The translations under genes were made by a program, and so were the position numbers. 48,928 nucleotides of DNA, taken from the NCBI GenBank assembly GCA_029552825.1, contig JAKPDL010000203.1, positions 1 to 48,928 of the forward strand, given 5' to 3'. This stretch comes from Bacteroidota bacterium (GTDB lineage: Bacteria; Bacteroidota; Bacteroidia; Bacteroidales; VadinHA17). Shown in pieces: positions 24,549 to 33,376 of this stretch; positions within the stretch are counted from its first letter, which is position 1, and the number at the start of each line of letters is the position of its first letter. The notes under the pieces are model-generated. The model was not told the origin of the DNA. It did no database searches and was given only the letters and a program-made list of their open reading frames with translations.

Positions 24549-25609
24549 AGGAACCTGAAAACAAACGTATCTGGTCGGAATACCAGAAGGAGATAGCAGA
24601 TGACCACTTTTTCTATGTCAGGTCATGCATCAGACAGTCATTTTTCCCTGGCTCCGAACAGTTCTTTCTGAAAATGATGAGAGAAATTCTCGGAAAAGAT
24701 ATTTATGAAAATCCTTCACATACAACCTGCACCGGTATTGGTTACCATACCGACATTGTTCCTTTCGAGACAATCATGACTGTTATTGCAAGGCATTTTG
24801 CACTGATGAAGGAAGCTGGTTACAGGAATATAGCAATTTCGTGTGTTACTTCCTTTGGCATCTACACCGAAATAATTGAAACATGGAAACATTTTCCAGA
24901 AACTCTGGAAAAGACCAGGGAATATCTGTACAAGGCTACGGGCAGGGAGTTCGATGTGCCTGAAAATATGGCCCATACAAGCGATATTGTATATAAATTC
25001 AGAAATGAGATAGCGGCAAAAGCAAAATACAGGCTTGTAAACAGATTTACCGGGGAGCCTTTAAAAGTGGTAGAACATATAGGTTGCCACTATTCTAAGA
25101 TGTTTCCAAAATACGGCGTGGGAGGGGCTGAATTTCCCAAAGTTCTCTCTGGCATGATTGAAGCATGGGGAGGGCAGGTTATTGATTACCCTGAACGCCG
25201 TCACTGTTGCGGGTTCGGATTCAGACAATACATAGTACAGGCAAACAGGGGCTATTCGCTCAGTAATTCTGTCAAGAAATTTGAATCTATGAAGCCCTAC
25301 AAGCCAGATTTTATTATAACCAACTGTCCGGGATGCAATATGTTCATGGACAGATGGCAGTATGCAATGAGGGAGATGGAAGGGAAGACTTATGGCGAAA
25401 ACGGGCTTTCAATTCCGGTTCTTACATATGAAGAGGTTGCGGGATTGGTACTGGGTATAAATCCGTGGGAACTGGGATTACAGTATCATATGGTTCAATC
25501 AGAGCCGCTTTTGGATAAAATTGGTATAGAATATAATCCATCTGATAAATACCTGACCAAAGATGGGATACGCATTCCTGCGCCTGAAAATCTGATAAAT
25601 ATTAAATAA
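24545..25609 (+). CDS. hdrB: HdrB-like CCG-domain subunit with degenerate N-terminal CCG motif
   Basis: The product is 354 aa. The C-terminal CCG (DUF224) motif is complete: C181, C221-C222 in HCCGFGF and C261-x2-C264 in NCPGCN. In HdrB this pattern binds a non-cubane [4Fe-4S] cluster that acts on disulfides. The N-terminal half retains only C28, C62 (TCTG instead of CCG) and C100 (CVTS instead of CxxC), so one of the two clusters is likely lost or changed. It overlaps hdrC by 4 bp and is followed 3 nt later by hdrA. The long C-terminal tail ends IRIPAPENLINIK. Confidence 0.85.
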   Translation: MKEPENKRIWSEYQKEIADDHFFYVRSCIRQSFFPGSEQFFLKMMREILGKDIYENPSHTTCTGIGYHTDIVPFETIMTVIARHFALMKEAGYRNIAISCVTSFGIYTEIIETWKHFPETLEKTREYLYKATGREFDVPENMAHTSDIVYKFRNEIAAKAKYRLVNRFTGEPLKVVEHIGCHYSKMFPKYGVGGAEFPKVLSGMIEAWGGQVIDYPERRHCCGFGFRQYIVQANRGYSLSNSVKKFESMKPYKPDFIITNCPGCNMFMDRWQYAMREMEGKTYGENGLSIPVLTYEEVAGLVLGINPWELGLQYHMVQSEPLLDKIGIEYNPSDKYLTKDGIRIPAPENLINIK

Positions 25610-25612
25610 GCG

Positions 25613-26632
25613 ATGGAGAACATTGTTGTTATAGGCGGAGGTGTTTCAGGTCTGGAGGCAGCCGGACAGCTTGCCAGGATGGGTTACAGTGTTACAGTTG
25701 CTGAAAAGAATGAAAAGACAGGAGGAAATGTTAAGAACTGGTACCACCTGTTTCCCGACAGGCGCGACAGTAAAGAAGTTATTGATTATCTGAATAAGCT
25801 TGCAAGCCATCCTGACATCAAGATACTTACAGGAAAAGAAATCACAGAAATATCTTCAAGAAACGGAAAATTTGACATTAAATCATCCGACGGGACGGTT
25901 CTGGAAGCTGATGCTGTAATTGTTGCAACGGGCTTTGAATTATTTGATAGCCGGAGAAAAGAAGAGTACGGCTATGGCATTTATGATAATGTTATCACTT
26001 CAGCAGACCTGGAGAAGATGTTTAGAAGCGGAGGTGTCAGGCTGGTTAACGGGAAGCTGCCTGAAAAGGTCGGTTTCATTCATTGCGTTGGCTCGCGTGA
26101 TGAAAAGGTGGGAAATTATTATTGTTCAAAACTCTGTTGTGTTACTGCTGTTAAGCAGGCAATAGAGATTAAGGAGAAGATTCCCGGTGCGGAGATTTTC
26201 TGTTTTTATATGGACATGCGAATGGGAGGACCATATTATGAGGAACTTTACAGGGAGGCGCAGGAGAAATATGGCATAACTTTTATCAGAGGTAAAGTTT
26301 CAGAGATTTCGGTAAATATCAACGGCAAACTTGTCACGAAGGCTGAAGATACTCTTGCCGGCAGACCTTTAAGAATGGAACTCGACATGGTTGTACTTAT
26401 GGTGGGAACAGAGATGCCTGAAGGCAACATTAAACTTGCTGAAAGATCACTCCTGAAATGCAGTGAAAACCGTTTTTTCAAGCCAGTAGATAATCACTAC
26501 GGAAGCAACCTGAGTGGAAAAAAAGGGATTTTTTATGCCGGTTGCTGCGTGGCTCAAATGAATATCACTGAATCAATATCGCATGCAAGAGCTGCTGTGA
26601 GTGAGGTGGTTAATTATCTGAAAAACAGATAG
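25613..26632 (+). CDS. hdrA: HdrA-like FAD/4Fe-4S subunit (short, sHdrA type)
   Basis: The product is 339 aa, much shorter than methanogen HdrA (about 650 aa) and close to the length of sHdrA proteins. An FAD-binding GGGVSGLEAA occurs at the N-terminus. The HdrA-specific cluster motif HCVGSRDEKVGNYYCSKLCC places C158, C171, C175 and C176. Further cysteines are C311-C312 near the C-terminal AGCCVAQMNITESISHA, which closes the FAD site. It lacks the extra ferredoxin domains and the MvhD-interacting part of bifurcating HdrA, which speaks against hydrogen-coupled bifurcation. It would be the flavin centre of the complex. Confidence 0.87.
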   Translation: MENIVVIGGGVSGLEAAGQLARMGYSVTVAEKNEKTGGNVKNWYHLFPDRRDSKEVIDYLNKLASHPDIKILTGKEITEISSRNGKFDIKSSDGTVLEADAVIVATGFELFDSRRKEEYGYGIYDNVITSADLEKMFRSGGVRLVNGKLPEKVGFIHCVGSRDEKVGNYYCSKLCCVTAVKQAIEIKEKIPGAEIFCFYMDMRMGGPYYEELYREAQEKYGITFIRGKVSEISVNINGKLVTKAEDTLAGRPLRMELDMVVLMVGTEMPEGNIKLAERSLLKCSENRFFKPVDNHYGSNLSGKKGIFYAGCCVAQMNITESISHARAAVSEVVNYLKNR

Positions 26633-26633
26633 T

Positions 26634-26987
26634 ATGAAATCCAACAAGTTCGGATTTACTTTATCAGAACCGAGGGTTATAGACTATGAAGCCAACAACA
26701 GGCAGATAGCCGAATATATATTTGATCACGAACCAACTTTCAGGCTTTGTATTGAGTGCGGAGCCTGTGCCGCTACATGTACTGCAGGACAATTTATGAC
26801 TTTCAGCCTGAGGGAACTTAATGTGTTACTGAAAAGGGGTGAAAACGACATCCCGCGGCAGAGAATAAAAAATTGTATGTTCTGCGGTAAATGTATATTG
26901 GTTTGTCCGCGCGGGGTTAACACACGAGGTGTTATTTTTCACGCAAGGGAAGCTTTCAGAAAAATTGAAGGTAATGAAAGATTTTGA
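26634..26987 (+). CDS. hdrC2: Small HdrC-like 4Fe-4S subunit (sHdrC2 position)
   Basis: The product is 117 aa with two [4Fe-4S] motifs: C39-x2-C42-x2-C45-x3-C49 and C81-x2-C84-x2-C87-x3-C91, with the typical helical spacer ELNVLLKRGE between them. It is about half the length of sHdrC2 proteins and lacks their C-terminal extension. It begins 1 nt after hdrA and overlaps the next gene by 14 bp, so all are one transcription unit. The close pairing with the membrane-fused HdrD-like gene suggests it relays electrons to that subunit. Confidence 0.85.
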   Translation: MKSNKFGFTLSEPRVIDYEANNRQIAEYIFDHEPTFRLCIECGACAATCTAGQFMTFSLRELNVLLKRGENDIPRQRIKNCMFCGKCILVCPRGVNTRGVIFHAREAFRKIEGNERF

Positions 26988-28881
26988 TCCATTTGTGATA
27001 CCTTTTAACGTAGGCCTATACTTCATACTTATCTACAGTGTGGTGAGGTGCGTTATCTGGTTTCGCCAGCTTTCAAGAGCCGATAAACTCAGACTGCAGA
27101 GGGGATTCTTCAGCAGAGCCTTTGGCGAAAGCCTGAGGGAGATTTTCATGGAGAGTTTGATACATCGAAAAATATTGAAGGCAAAACCTGTGCTCGGTTA
27201 TATGCACATGAGTCTTGCTTTCGGATGGTTTCTTTTAATAGTGTTTGGAACCCTTGAGGCAGATATATTCGGCAAAAGTCATCTCAATCCTCCATATAAA
27301 GCTATCTTTTTCAGATTTTTCAATCCCGGTCACGGAAATTCACTTCTGGCAGAAATATGGGAGTTTATAATGGATCTGCTTCTTGCCTTTATTCTCTCGG
27401 GCCTATTGCTTGCTATTGTTAAAAGGTTTTTGCCTGGTGTGGTTGGCATGAAGAAGACTACAAAACTCAGATTGCGTGATAAAATAGCGCTTACAGCTCT
27501 CTGGCTCGTTTTTCCCAGCCGTCTAATTGCCGAGAGTCTTACCTGTGGTGCACATGGTTCGGGAAGCTTCCTTACAGGAACAACAGGTGCATGGTTAGCA
27601 TCTTTTCTGCCAGCTGAGTCACTGGCTTATCCATTCTGGTGGCTCTATTCACTCTCACTGGGAGTATTCTTTATTCTACTGCCTGTGACACGTTATATGC
27701 ACATTCCTACTGAGCTGTTTCTTATTTTTATGAGAAACTCGGGAATTACCACCGGTGATAAAGCAGGTACATTTGCAGAGGTGGAGGTTCATTCATGTTC
27801 TTCCTGCGGAATGTGCATCGATGCCTGTCAGATGAGCTTCGTTACAGGTATAAACAACATACAGCCCGTTTATCTTCACAGAGCATTGAGGAATAATGAA
27901 GATGTAACCGAGAAGGCATACAATTGCCTGATGTGCGGCAGGTGTGAGGAAGCATGTCCAGTCGGGATTGAAGTTTCAGCCGTTAGAATGATACAAAGAA
28001 GAAATAAAACAGGAAAACCGCTGTACGAGAACAGATGGATGGGATACTTCCGTGAACACCTTAACCATGAACCTGCATCAAGCGGTAAAACTCAGAATTA
28101 CAAAATAAGAAGCAATATAAGAGTTGAAAAAGCTGATACAATCTATTTTGCAGGATGCATGACTCATCTTACACCAGGGATAAAGGAAGCGATGATTAAG
28201 ATTTTCAGGGCAGCAAATGAAAAAGTATGGTTCATGGATGAGGTAGAAGGTGCATGCTGCGGAAGACCCCTGATGCTGGCAGGTAATGACAGGGAGGCAA
28301 GGGAATTGATAAACTTTAATTCGGATCTGATATGGAAATCAGGTGCAAGTAAACTTGTTACTTCGTGTCCTATTTGTTATAACATTTTCAGGTCAAGTTA
28401 TTACATTGATACTGAGATACTTCATCACTCACAATATATTAAGAACCTTATTGATAACGAAGCAATCAGATTCAATTATTCACATAAGAAAGTTGTTTAT
28501 CACGATCCCTGTGAACTGGGAAGGGTTGCAGGTATTTATGAGGAACCGAGAGATGTTGTTTCATGGGTGGCAGATCTTGTTTCAGTTCCCGAAGAGGCTG
28601 AAAAATCGCTTTGCTGTGGCAATTCACTTGCCAATATATTTCTTCCTCCTTCAAAGAAAAACGCAATTGCAGTAGATGCCATAAAAAGACTTACAGCCGG
28701 AAATCCTGATATCGTTGCCACTTCATGTCCACTATGTAAAAAGACCTTCTCCAGGGTTTCAAAAACAAGGGTGGCAGATATAGCAGAAATAGTTGCCGAA
28801 GAAATTTCCAGTGTTCAGAGTAAAAGAATCAGAACTGCATCAGTGAATCTCAGGGAGATGGTCAATCAACTCCTTGGGTAG
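26974..28881 (+). CDS. NarI/HdrE-like membrane domain fused to HdrD-like Fe-S/CCG domains
   Basis: The product is 635 aa from the ATG at 26974; an upstream GTG at 26929 lies inside hdrC2. Residues 1-255 hold about five membrane helices with candidate haem ligands H78, H194 and H243, as in NarI, HdrE, DsrM and QmoC. Residues 275-328 carry two [4Fe-4S] motifs (C275/278/281/285; C318/321/324/328). Two complete CCG domains follow: C395, C428-C429, C465-x2-C468; and C513, C547-C548, C585-x2-C588. This combines a quinone-facing cytochrome b-like module with an HdrD/DsrK-like active subunit. The same architecture occurs in ETF:menaquinone oxidoreductases (EMO/EtfD), the main alternative; no etfAB is nearby. 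Confidence 0.87.
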   Translation: MKDFDPFVIPFNVGLYFILIYSVVRCVIWFRQLSRADKLRLQRGFFSRAFGESLREIFMESLIHRKILKAKPVLGYMHMSLAFGWFLLIVFGTLEADIFGKSHLNPPYKAIFFRFFNPGHGNSLLAEIWEFIMDLLLAFILSGLLLAIVKRFLPGVVGMKKTTKLRLRDKIALTALWLVFPSRLIAESLTCGAHGSGSFLTGTTGAWLASFLPAESLAYPFWWLYSLSLGVFFILLPVTRYMHIPTELFLIFMRNSGITTGDKAGTFAEVEVHSCSSCGMCIDACQMSFVTGINNIQPVYLHRALRNNEDVTEKAYNCLMCGRCEEACPVGIEVSAVRMIQRRNKTGKPLYENRWMGYFREHLNHEPASSGKTQNYKIRSNIRVEKADTIYFAGCMTHLTPGIKEAMIKIFRAANEKVWFMDEVEGACCGRPLMLAGNDREARELINFNSDLIWKSGASKLVTSCPICYNIFRSSYYIDTEILHHSQYIKNLIDNEAIRFNYSHKKVVYHDPCELGRVAGIYEEPRDVVSWVADLVSVPEEAEKSLCCGNSLANIFLPPSKKNAIAVDAIKRLTAGNPDIVATSCPLCKKTFSRVSKTRVADIAEIVAEEISSVQSKRIRTASVNLREMVNQLLG

Positions 28882-29041
28882 AAGCTTCCATAGTAAAACT
28901 GTTCAATTCACTTAACAAAATCCAATAAAAATTTTATTAGATTTACACCAAAATATTTTTACCTGTTGATACGTTAAAATTGTACAGCAAAACCGGGTTA
29001 AAAGAAGTATGATATTATTTTAATTAATTGATTATTAACAC

Positions 29042-29584
29042 ATGAAATTTGGTTGGATAAATTTATTGGTAATATTGTCTTTTATATCACTGTCATCATG
29101 CAGCAATAAAAATAAACTGTCGGCTGAAAGTGATACTGTTGTTATAACTCAGCGTGATGATGGTACTATATCTCTTGATGTTGAAAAGGCGACGTGTTAT
29201 CATAACAGGACAGATCCTTCTCTTAATACTGCCGAATGGAGCATAAAAATTACAAAACCCGGGCGTTATGGAGTGTGGTTGGTGAGTGCTGCAAAGGACA
29301 CTATGAATCTTGGTTATAGAGCTCCGGTAACGATTGATATTAACGGGGAAAGGCTCGAAGTTAAGCCTGTTGGGAATAAGATTGTGAGGAATGCCGGTAA
29401 TGTTAAATCTCCTTATTACAGAGCCGATTCGTATGCCGGGACTTTCTATGTTCAGAACCCGGGTGAATATAATGTACAGGTTATCAGTGAGAAAATAATT
29501 GCCCTGGATAACAGAAAAAACTGGCAGAATGAGCCGGTTAATACAATGCTGATGTCGGTGATGCTTACTCCGATGTCAAGATAG
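29042..29584 (+). CDS. Lipoprotein with beta-sandwich-like domain, unknown function
   Basis: The product is 180 aa with lipoprotein signal ISLSSC (lipidated C20). The rest has the look of a carbohydrate-binding or adhesin-like beta sandwich (ITKPGRYGVWLVSAAKDTMNLGYRAPVTIDING, DSYAGTFYVQNPGEYNVQVIS), but no family is clear to me. It has no obvious partner: the Hdr operon ends 160 nt upstream and purL converges on it with a 9-nt gap. The upstream gap 28882-29041 contains an AT-only inverted repeat near 28922-28942 that may end the Hdr transcript. Confidence 0.7.
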   Translation: MKFGWINLLVILSFISLSSCSNKNKLSAESDTVVITQRDDGTISLDVEKATCYHNRTDPSLNTAEWSIKITKPGRYGVWLVSAAKDTMNLGYRAPVTIDINGERLEVKPVGNKIVRNAGNVKSPYYRADSYAGTFYVQNPGEYNVQVISEKIIALDNRKNWQNEPVNTMLMSVMLTPMSR

Positions 29585-29593
29585 CCTGAGGTG

Positions 29594-32500
29594 TTATTTT
29601 TCCTTTATTTTGTTTTCGATCCACTTTCTTGCATTAACAAACGCCTGCATCCATGGGGTTATATCGTCTTTTTTCCTCTCTTCGGGGTAATAGCCGCATT
29701 GCCAGGGGAAGAAAGCTCTTTCGAGGTGAGGCATCATAGCAAGATGGCGGCCGTCTTCCGAAGCGATTCCGGCAATATCATAATCTGAACCATTGGGATT
29801 TGCAGGATAAGTATGCCTGCTGTATTTCAAAACTACATGGTATCTCTCTTCTTCGTATGGAAGGTTGAATCTTCCTTCACCGTGTGCTACCCATATGCCG
29901 AGTTCCATACCCGACATATTTCCCAGCATAACAGAATGATTGTCGGGGATTTTAACTCCCAGGAAGGCCGATTCAAACTTATGTGATGCGTTATGCAATA
30001 GTTTTGGCATCTCTTTGTGATGGGGGTAAATAAGCCCGAGTTCTGCCATAAGCTGGCATCCGTTGCATACACCCAGCGAAAGAGTGTCGGATCTTTTGTA
30101 ATAATTTTCGAGTGAGGTACGTGCTTTTTTATTGTATCTGAATGCACCTGCCCATCCCTTTGCGGAGCCCAGCACGTCAGAGTTTGAGAACCCACCCACA
30201 AACACAATCATATTGACATCTTCAAGTGTCTCCCTGCCTGATATAAGGTCGGTCATGTGAACATCTTTCACATCGAAGCCGGCAAGCCATAGTGCATAAG
30301 CCATCTCACGGTCGCCGTTTACACCTTTTTCCCTTATTATGGCAGCTCTTACGCCGCTTTTCTTGCGCCGTGTTGGGGTTATACCTAACGCCTTGAAGGT
30401 GCCTTTAAAATTGGGTATGCTGAAGTTGATAACATGGTTTTTGTAATTTTCAAACCTCTCCTTTGCAAGTTTTTCACCTGACTGCCGTCTGTCGAGCAGA
30501 TAAGATGTTCTGAACCATGTGTCGCGTAATATGTCGATGTCAAACTCGTATTTTTCTTCTCCGTTTACTACTGTCAGTTTTCTTTCATACACCGGATGTC
30601 CTATAGCGTAATATGATATTCCATGTTCAGCCAGTATTTCTGATACCTCCATCTCGTCCTTTACCTGGATGATGATTCCAGGATTCTGGCTGAAGAGCAG
30701 TTTTACAGTGTCGGGTTCATCAATAGCTGAAAGGTTTATCGACAGTCCTCCCTCAGTGTTTGCGAAACACATCTCCAGAAGTGTAGTTATCATTCCGCCT
30801 GCAGAGATGTCATGGCCCGATATAATATTGCCCGATTTAATGAGACTCTGAACGGTGTTGAAGACGTCCCTGAAGTATGCAGCATCGTTTATTGCAGGCA
30901 CTTCATCTCCCACACAATTAAGCACTTGTGCCAGACAGCTTCCGCCAGGTTTGAAACTGTCGCGGCTCATGTCAATATAAATGAGGCTGGTATAAGGATC
31001 TACCGATACGACTGGTTCAATAATTTTACTTACATCTGTAACTTCTCCTGCTGCAGAAATGATTACTGTACCGGGTGCATAAACTGTCTGATCGGGATAT
31101 TTTTGCGTCATTGAGAGGCTGTCCTTGCCAGTGGGTATGTTGATTCCCAGTTCAATGGCAAACTCACTTGCAGCCTTTACTGCTTCGTAGAGGCGTGCAT
31201 CTTCTCCCGGGTTTTTGCATGGCCACATCCAGTTGGCTGAGAGTGAGACGCTTTTGAGACCGTCTTTCAGAGGGGCCCAGATAATGTTTGTCAGAGCTTC
31301 GGCTATTGAAAGGATTGCACCAGCCGCGGGGTCAGGAAGACCTGCAACAGGTGCATGACCTATTGAAGTTGCCATCCCTGCTTTTCCCCTGTAGTCGAGT
31401 GCAATAGCTCCAAGGTTGTTGAGCGGTAACTGAAGCATTCCTGCACACTGCTGCTTTGCTATACGGCCTGTAACTGAACGGTCAACTTTGTTAGTAAGCC
31501 AGTCTTTGCATGCAACCTCTTCGAGCTGAAGAACCATGGTAAGGTATTCATGAATCTTCGCAGGGTTATAGGATATACTCCTGAAACTGTTGGTAATTTT
31601 TGTGTCTTTAATTACTGTTCTGGGAGGCTTCCCGAAGAGAGCATCTAGGTCAAGATCCATCGGCTTTTCACCCGTTGCTGAGTTGTAGAATACAAACCTG
31701 TGGTCTCCGGTTATTTCTCCGATGATATAGAAAGGGGCTCTTTCTCTTCCGGCTATTTTTTCAAGTGTTTCTGCATCTCGTGGCTTCAGTACAAGTCCCA
31801 TTCTTTCCTGCGATTCGTTGCCGATTATTTCTCTGGCAGAAAGTGTTGGGTCACCAATTGGGAGTCTACTGATGTCCACTTTTCCACCTGCAGGGTCGAC
31901 AAGTTCCGACAGGCAGTTCAGATGCCCTCCGGCACCATGATCGTGAATTGAAATTATTGGATTGTTATCCGATTCACAAAGGGCCCGGATGGCATTATAT
32001 ACTCTTTTCTGCATTTCAGGGTTTGCTCTCTGTACGGCGTTCAGTTCGATGGAAGAGTCGTATCTACCAGTCTCGACCGAGGAAACAGCTCCACCTCCCA
32101 TGCCGATTCGGTAATTGTCACCACCAAGAAGCACTATTATGTCGCCCTTCTCGGGTTTGGCTTTTTCACTGTCTTTCTTCTTTCCGGTTCCGATACCTCC
32201 GGCAAGCATTATTACTTTATCATAACCGTATATCTTTCCGTTTTCTATGTGTTCGAAAGTCATTACCGAACCACATATCAATGGCTGTCCGAATTTATTT
32301 CCAAAATCGCTGGCGCCGTTGGATGCTTTTATCAATATATCTTCCGGAGACTGGTAGAGCCATTTCCTTGGAGGTATGGCTTTCTCCCATGGCCTTCCTC
32401 CGTCAGGACGAGGATATGAGGTCATGTAAACGGCAGTACCTGCGGCGGGAAAAGCACCTTTTCCCCCTGCCATTCTGTCTCTTATCTCACCTCCTGTTCC

Positions 32501-33289
32501 CGTGGAGGCACCGTTAAAAGGCTCTACTGTTGTAGGAAAATTGTGTGTCTCGGCCTTAAGCGAAAGAACCGATTCAAAAGTTTTTACCGTAAAATAATCG
32601 GGTTTATCCTGCGATGAAGGTGCAAATTGTTCAATCACGGGTCCCTTCAGAAAGGCGCAGTTGTCCCTGTAAGCCGATACAACATAATTTCTGTTAAGAT
32701 GGGTGGTGTTTTTAATTAGCTGAAACAGCGTTGCTCCCATCTCCTCACCATCTATTATAAAGATGCCGTTGAAAATTTTATGACGGCAGTGCTCAGAATT
32801 AACCTGTGAAAAGCCAAATATTTCACTGTCAGTAAGCTTGCGTCCGATAGAAACCGACAATTCTTCGAGATATTTGATTTCTTCGTCACTCAGTGCAAGA
32901 CCTTCCTTCTCGTTGTATTCCTTTATGTCATCAATATAAATGATTGGGTCAGGTTTTCTTTCTATTGTGAATATATTCTGGTCGAGTCCTCTGTAGAGAG
33001 CCTGAAGCATAGGATCATATTCCGGATTGTTGCCGGAAGCTGGCAGGAACTCTTCAATCCTTTTTATTCCTTGAATACCCATGTTCTGGGTAATTTCCAC
33101 CGCATTGGTGCTCCATGGAGTTATCATCTCTTTTCTGGGGCCAATAAATAAGCCGTCTACTGTTTCCCGGCTCAGCAATAAAGCGTTTCCGAAAAGCCAG
33201 ATGAGTTTTTCAATCTCCTTTTTTCCCGGAGCTTCAGGAGAGTCAACGGCGTAAATCCTGTTACCTGATACCTCAAAAAAAAGAATCAT
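29594..33289 (-). CDS. purL: Phosphoribosylformylglycinamidine synthase (single-chain PurL)
   Basis: The product is 1231 aa, the large fused form found in Bacteroidota and Proteobacteria, for step four of purine synthesis (FGAR + glutamine + ATP to FGAM). The N-terminal part has FGFSQVNSEHCRHKIFNG; the ATP-grasp-like AIR-synthase domains have ETHNFPTTVEPFNGA and ISIHDHGAGGHLNCL. The C-terminal glutaminase carries the nucleophile C1075 in LGVCNGCQLM and the catalytic His-Glu in MPHLERAFFPWQ near residue 1188. A 7-bp perfect hairpin lies just upstream of the start (33319-33337). It is preceded by DUF3127 and FKBP genes in the same direction. Confidence 0.97.
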   Translation of the reverse strand: MILFFEVSGNRIYAVDSPEAPGKKEIEKLIWLFGNALLLSRETVDGLFIGPRKEMITPWSTNAVEITQNMGIQGIKRIEEFLPASGNNPEYDPMLQALYRGLDQNIFTIERKPDPIIYIDDIKEYNEKEGLALSDEEIKYLEELSVSIGRKLTDSEIFGFSQVNSEHCRHKIFNGIFIIDGEEMGATLFQLIKNTTHLNRNYVVSAYRDNCAFLKGPVIEQFAPSSQDKPDYFTVKTFESVLSLKAETHNFPTTVEPFNGASTGTGGEIRDRMAGGKGAFPAAGTAVYMTSYPRPDGGRPWEKAIPPRKWLYQSPEDILIKASNGASDFGNKFGQPLICGSVMTFEHIENGKIYGYDKVIMLAGGIGTGKKKDSEKAKPEKGDIIVLLGGDNYRIGMGGGAVSSVETGRYDSSIELNAVQRANPEMQKRVYNAIRALCESDNNPIISIHDHGAGGHLNCLSELVDPAGGKVDISRLPIGDPTLSAREIIGNESQERMGLVLKPRDAETLEKIAGRERAPFYIIGEITGDHRFVFYNSATGEKPMDLDLDALFGKPPRTVIKDTKITNSFRSISYNPAKIHEYLTMVLQLEEVACKDWLTNKVDRSVTGRIAKQQCAGMLQLPLNNLGAIALDYRGKAGMATSIGHAPVAGLPDPAAGAILSIAEALTNIIWAPLKDGLKSVSLSANWMWPCKNPGEDARLYEAVKAASEFAIELGINIPTGKDSLSMTQKYPDQTVYAPGTVIISAAGEVTDVSKIIEPVVSVDPYTSLIYIDMSRDSFKPGGSCLAQVLNCVGDEVPAINDAAYFRDVFNTVQSLIKSGNIISGHDISAGGMITTLLEMCFANTEGGLSINLSAIDEPDTVKLLFSQNPGIIIQVKDEMEVSEILAEHGISYYAIGHPVYERKLTVVNGEEKYEFDIDILRDTWFRTSYLLDRRQSGEKLAKERFENYKNHVINFSIPNFKGTFKALGITPTRRKKSGVRAAIIREKGVNGDREMAYALWLAGFDVKDVHMTDLISGRETLEDVNMIVFVGGFSNSDVLGSAKGWAGAFRYNKKARTSLENYYKRSDTLSLGVCNGCQLMAELGLIYPHHKEMPKLLHNASHKFESAFLGVKIPDNHSVMLGNMSGMELGIWVAHGEGRFNLPYEEERYHVVLKYSRHTYPANPNGSDYDIAGIASEDGRHLAMMPHLERAFFPWQCGYYPEERKKDDITPWMQAFVNARKWIENKIKEK

Positions 33290-33318
33290 TTGATCAGAAA
33301 CAAATATTCGAAAATAAT

Positions 33319-33337
33319 GTATCTGTTTCTCAGATAC
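33319..33337 (-). promoter_or_regulatory. Hairpin between DUF3127 and purL
   Basis: GTATCTG (33319-33325) pairs perfectly with CAGATAC (33331-33337) around a 5-nt loop, 30 nt upstream of the purL start. An adjacent AT palindrome (AATATTAATATT) lies at 33340-33351. It may be a weak terminator for the upstream genes, an operator or a leader structure; sequence alone does not decide. Confidence 0.35.
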
Positions 33338-33376
33338 ACAATATTAATATTATTGTATAACATGCCTGCCGGAGCA

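Noticed and set aside
23823-26987. Methanogen-type electron-bifurcating HdrABC-Mvh
   Set aside because: HdrA is the short form without extra ferredoxin domains, and there is no mvhD or hydrogenase gene nearby.
28918-28945. Strong terminator after the Hdr operon
   Set aside because: The inverted repeat is almost purely A/T, so it is noted only as a possible weak end and not listed as a feature.
30812-32517. Plus-strand frames of 83-189 aa opposite purL
   Set aside because: Antisense to a fully conserved gene; translations have no recognisable domain.
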